Assembly (NCBI GenBank): GCA_002352635.1 | Contig: DEIT01000054.1 | Span: forward strand, 22,472 to 36,540 | Length of the DNA: 14,069 bases | Direction: 5' to 3' | Source: Hyphomicrobiaceae bacterium UBA2767 | GTDB taxonomy: Bacteria > Pseudomonadota > Alphaproteobacteria > Rhizobiales > Methyloligellaceae | Part shown: positions 13,631 to 14,069 of the stretch, one piece after another | Position numbering within the stretch: the first letter of the stretch is position 1 | Layout of the letters: each line of letters starts with the position of its first letter | Notes under the pieces: model-generated | The model's database searches: none | What the model saw: the letters and a program-made list of their open reading frames with translations, nothing else | What the model was told of the DNA's origin: nothing | Made by a program: the position numbers and the translations under genes

Positions 13631-13737
13631 GGGGGCACCTAAAAGACAAACGAGAACTCGCGCGAAACCGCGCCCGTCTATCCCCCCTAGCTTTCTCGTC
13701 TTTAAGGTGTCTGCCGCTATGTAACTCAAACTGCGGC
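13631..13737 (-). promoter_or_regulatory. Structured leader of the DMT transporter with sequestered ribosome binding site
   Basis: On the minus strand CACCTTAAAGACGAGAA (13709-13693) can pair with the segment 13656-13636, giving 16 base pairs with one U-U mismatch and a 4-nt bulge. This pairing includes the AGGTG Shine-Dalgarno sequence (13640-13636). The loop contains a GCGCG/CGCGC hairpin (13673-13669 with 13664-13660) and a run of six G (13687-13682) that could pair with the five C just before the ATG (13635-13631), a possible pseudoknot. A further GCCGC/GCGGC stem lies upstream (13737-13733 with 13717-13713). This is the layout of a translational riboswitch or protein-controlled leader. 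I cannot match it to a known class, and it requires a transcription start upstream of 13709. Confidence 0.45.
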
Positions 13738-13867
13738 TTTTCGTGGCGCTCGGTCCTGACCTGCATCAGCAGCGGAACCCTAGCCACACATAGAGCGGAT
13801 CAGAAGTTTAGCAGACGGTTGCGGAAAAGGAAGTGCGGGAACCTGTTGCAGTAGGATCGGCCGAAAG

Positions 13868-14069
13868 TTACTCGACCAGCCTGAATTGCATCAGTAACGT
13901 GCGCTGGAAACGCTGATTGAAATTATTATCTGAAATGATCGTAAGGATGTCTCGACCTCTCTCGTCCTGATGGACGGCGAGGCCTTCCATATTGTCGATC
14001 TCCCGCACATCGTCACTTTCAAGCAGAACCTTTCCATCCAATTCTGCCCCGGCGCGTATTTGTGATGCT
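13868..14069 (-). CDS. Phytase-like (esterase-like activity of phytase) family protein, C-terminal end
   Basis: The last 66 residues of a protein entering from the right edge, ending at TAA 13870-13868. Readable pieces include REIDNMEGLAVHQDERGR, ILTIISDNNFN and RTLLMQFRLVE. I recognise these as the C-terminal signature of the Phytase-like family (Pfam PF13449), beta-propeller proteins that are usually exported. The DNMEGLA and SDNNFN motifs near the end are characteristic. Real phytase activity is doubtful for the family. Such a gene near rpmB fits remembered rhizobial gene order. Its start and signal peptide are outside the window. Confidence 0.75.
   Translation of the reverse strand, partial: ASQIRAGAELDGKVLLESDDVREIDNMEGLAVHQDERGRDILTIISDNNFNQRFQRTLLMQFRLVE

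Noticed and set aside
13023..13787. A 254-codon minus-strand frame overlapping the DMT transporter
   Set aside because: It is out of frame with the transporter, rich in Arg/Ser/His with no hydrophobic pattern, and is a frame shadow.

Overview
The window looks like a stretch of alphaproteobacterial chromosome, most likely Hyphomicrobiales (Rhizobiales). The grounds are a CdnL-type CarD, a 7Fe ferredoxin FdxA, an Hsp15-like S4 protein, an SUV3-like helicase, a DUF3108 envelope protein, ribosomal protein L28 and a phytase-like protein, a gene set I remember as syntenic in rhizobia and relatives. The assignment rests on protein recognition and remembered gene order, not on a search. No insertion sequence, CRISPR array, tRNA, rRNA or phage gene was found.

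Left part (1-3413, minus strand): the N-terminal ~1,137 residues of a very large sensory histidine kinase. It has seven PAS domains and one GAF domain, and runs off the left edge just as the coiled coil before the phosphoacceptor domain begins. A strong intrinsic terminator at 3681-3717 separates it from carD.

Middle (3750-8671, all minus): carD (RNA polymerase-binding regulator), then fdxA, an S4 RNA-binding protein and a long SUV3-like helicase, read in the order helicase, S4, fdxA, carD. Helicase and S4 overlap by 20 bp. The 507-bp gap between fdxA and carD holds a terminator over the fdxA stop codon, several dyads, a possible small RNA of about 70 nt with its own U-tract terminator, and a possible carD promoter.

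The 480-bp gap 8672-9151 is gene-free and relatively AT-rich. It carries seven GANTC (CcrM methylation) sites in about 370 bp, a 7-1-7 palindrome and two near-identical TTAAC-containing repeats. It looks regulatory.

Right part: a DUF3108 exported protein (minus) diverges from rpmB (plus). rpmB is followed directly by a DUF938-type putative methyltransferase. This pair converges on an MscS-family channel (minus) through a hairpin spanning both stop codons. Upstream on the minus strand is a DMT/EamA transporter whose mRNA leader can fold so that its Shine-Dalgarno sequence is paired, a possible riboswitch or other cis-regulator. The C-terminus of a phytase-like protein enters at the right edge.

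The genes are mainly housekeeping (translation, RNA metabolism, transcription control) with envelope and sensing functions. The least explained elements are non-coding: the transporter leader, the fdxA-carD small RNA candidate and the GANTC cluster.
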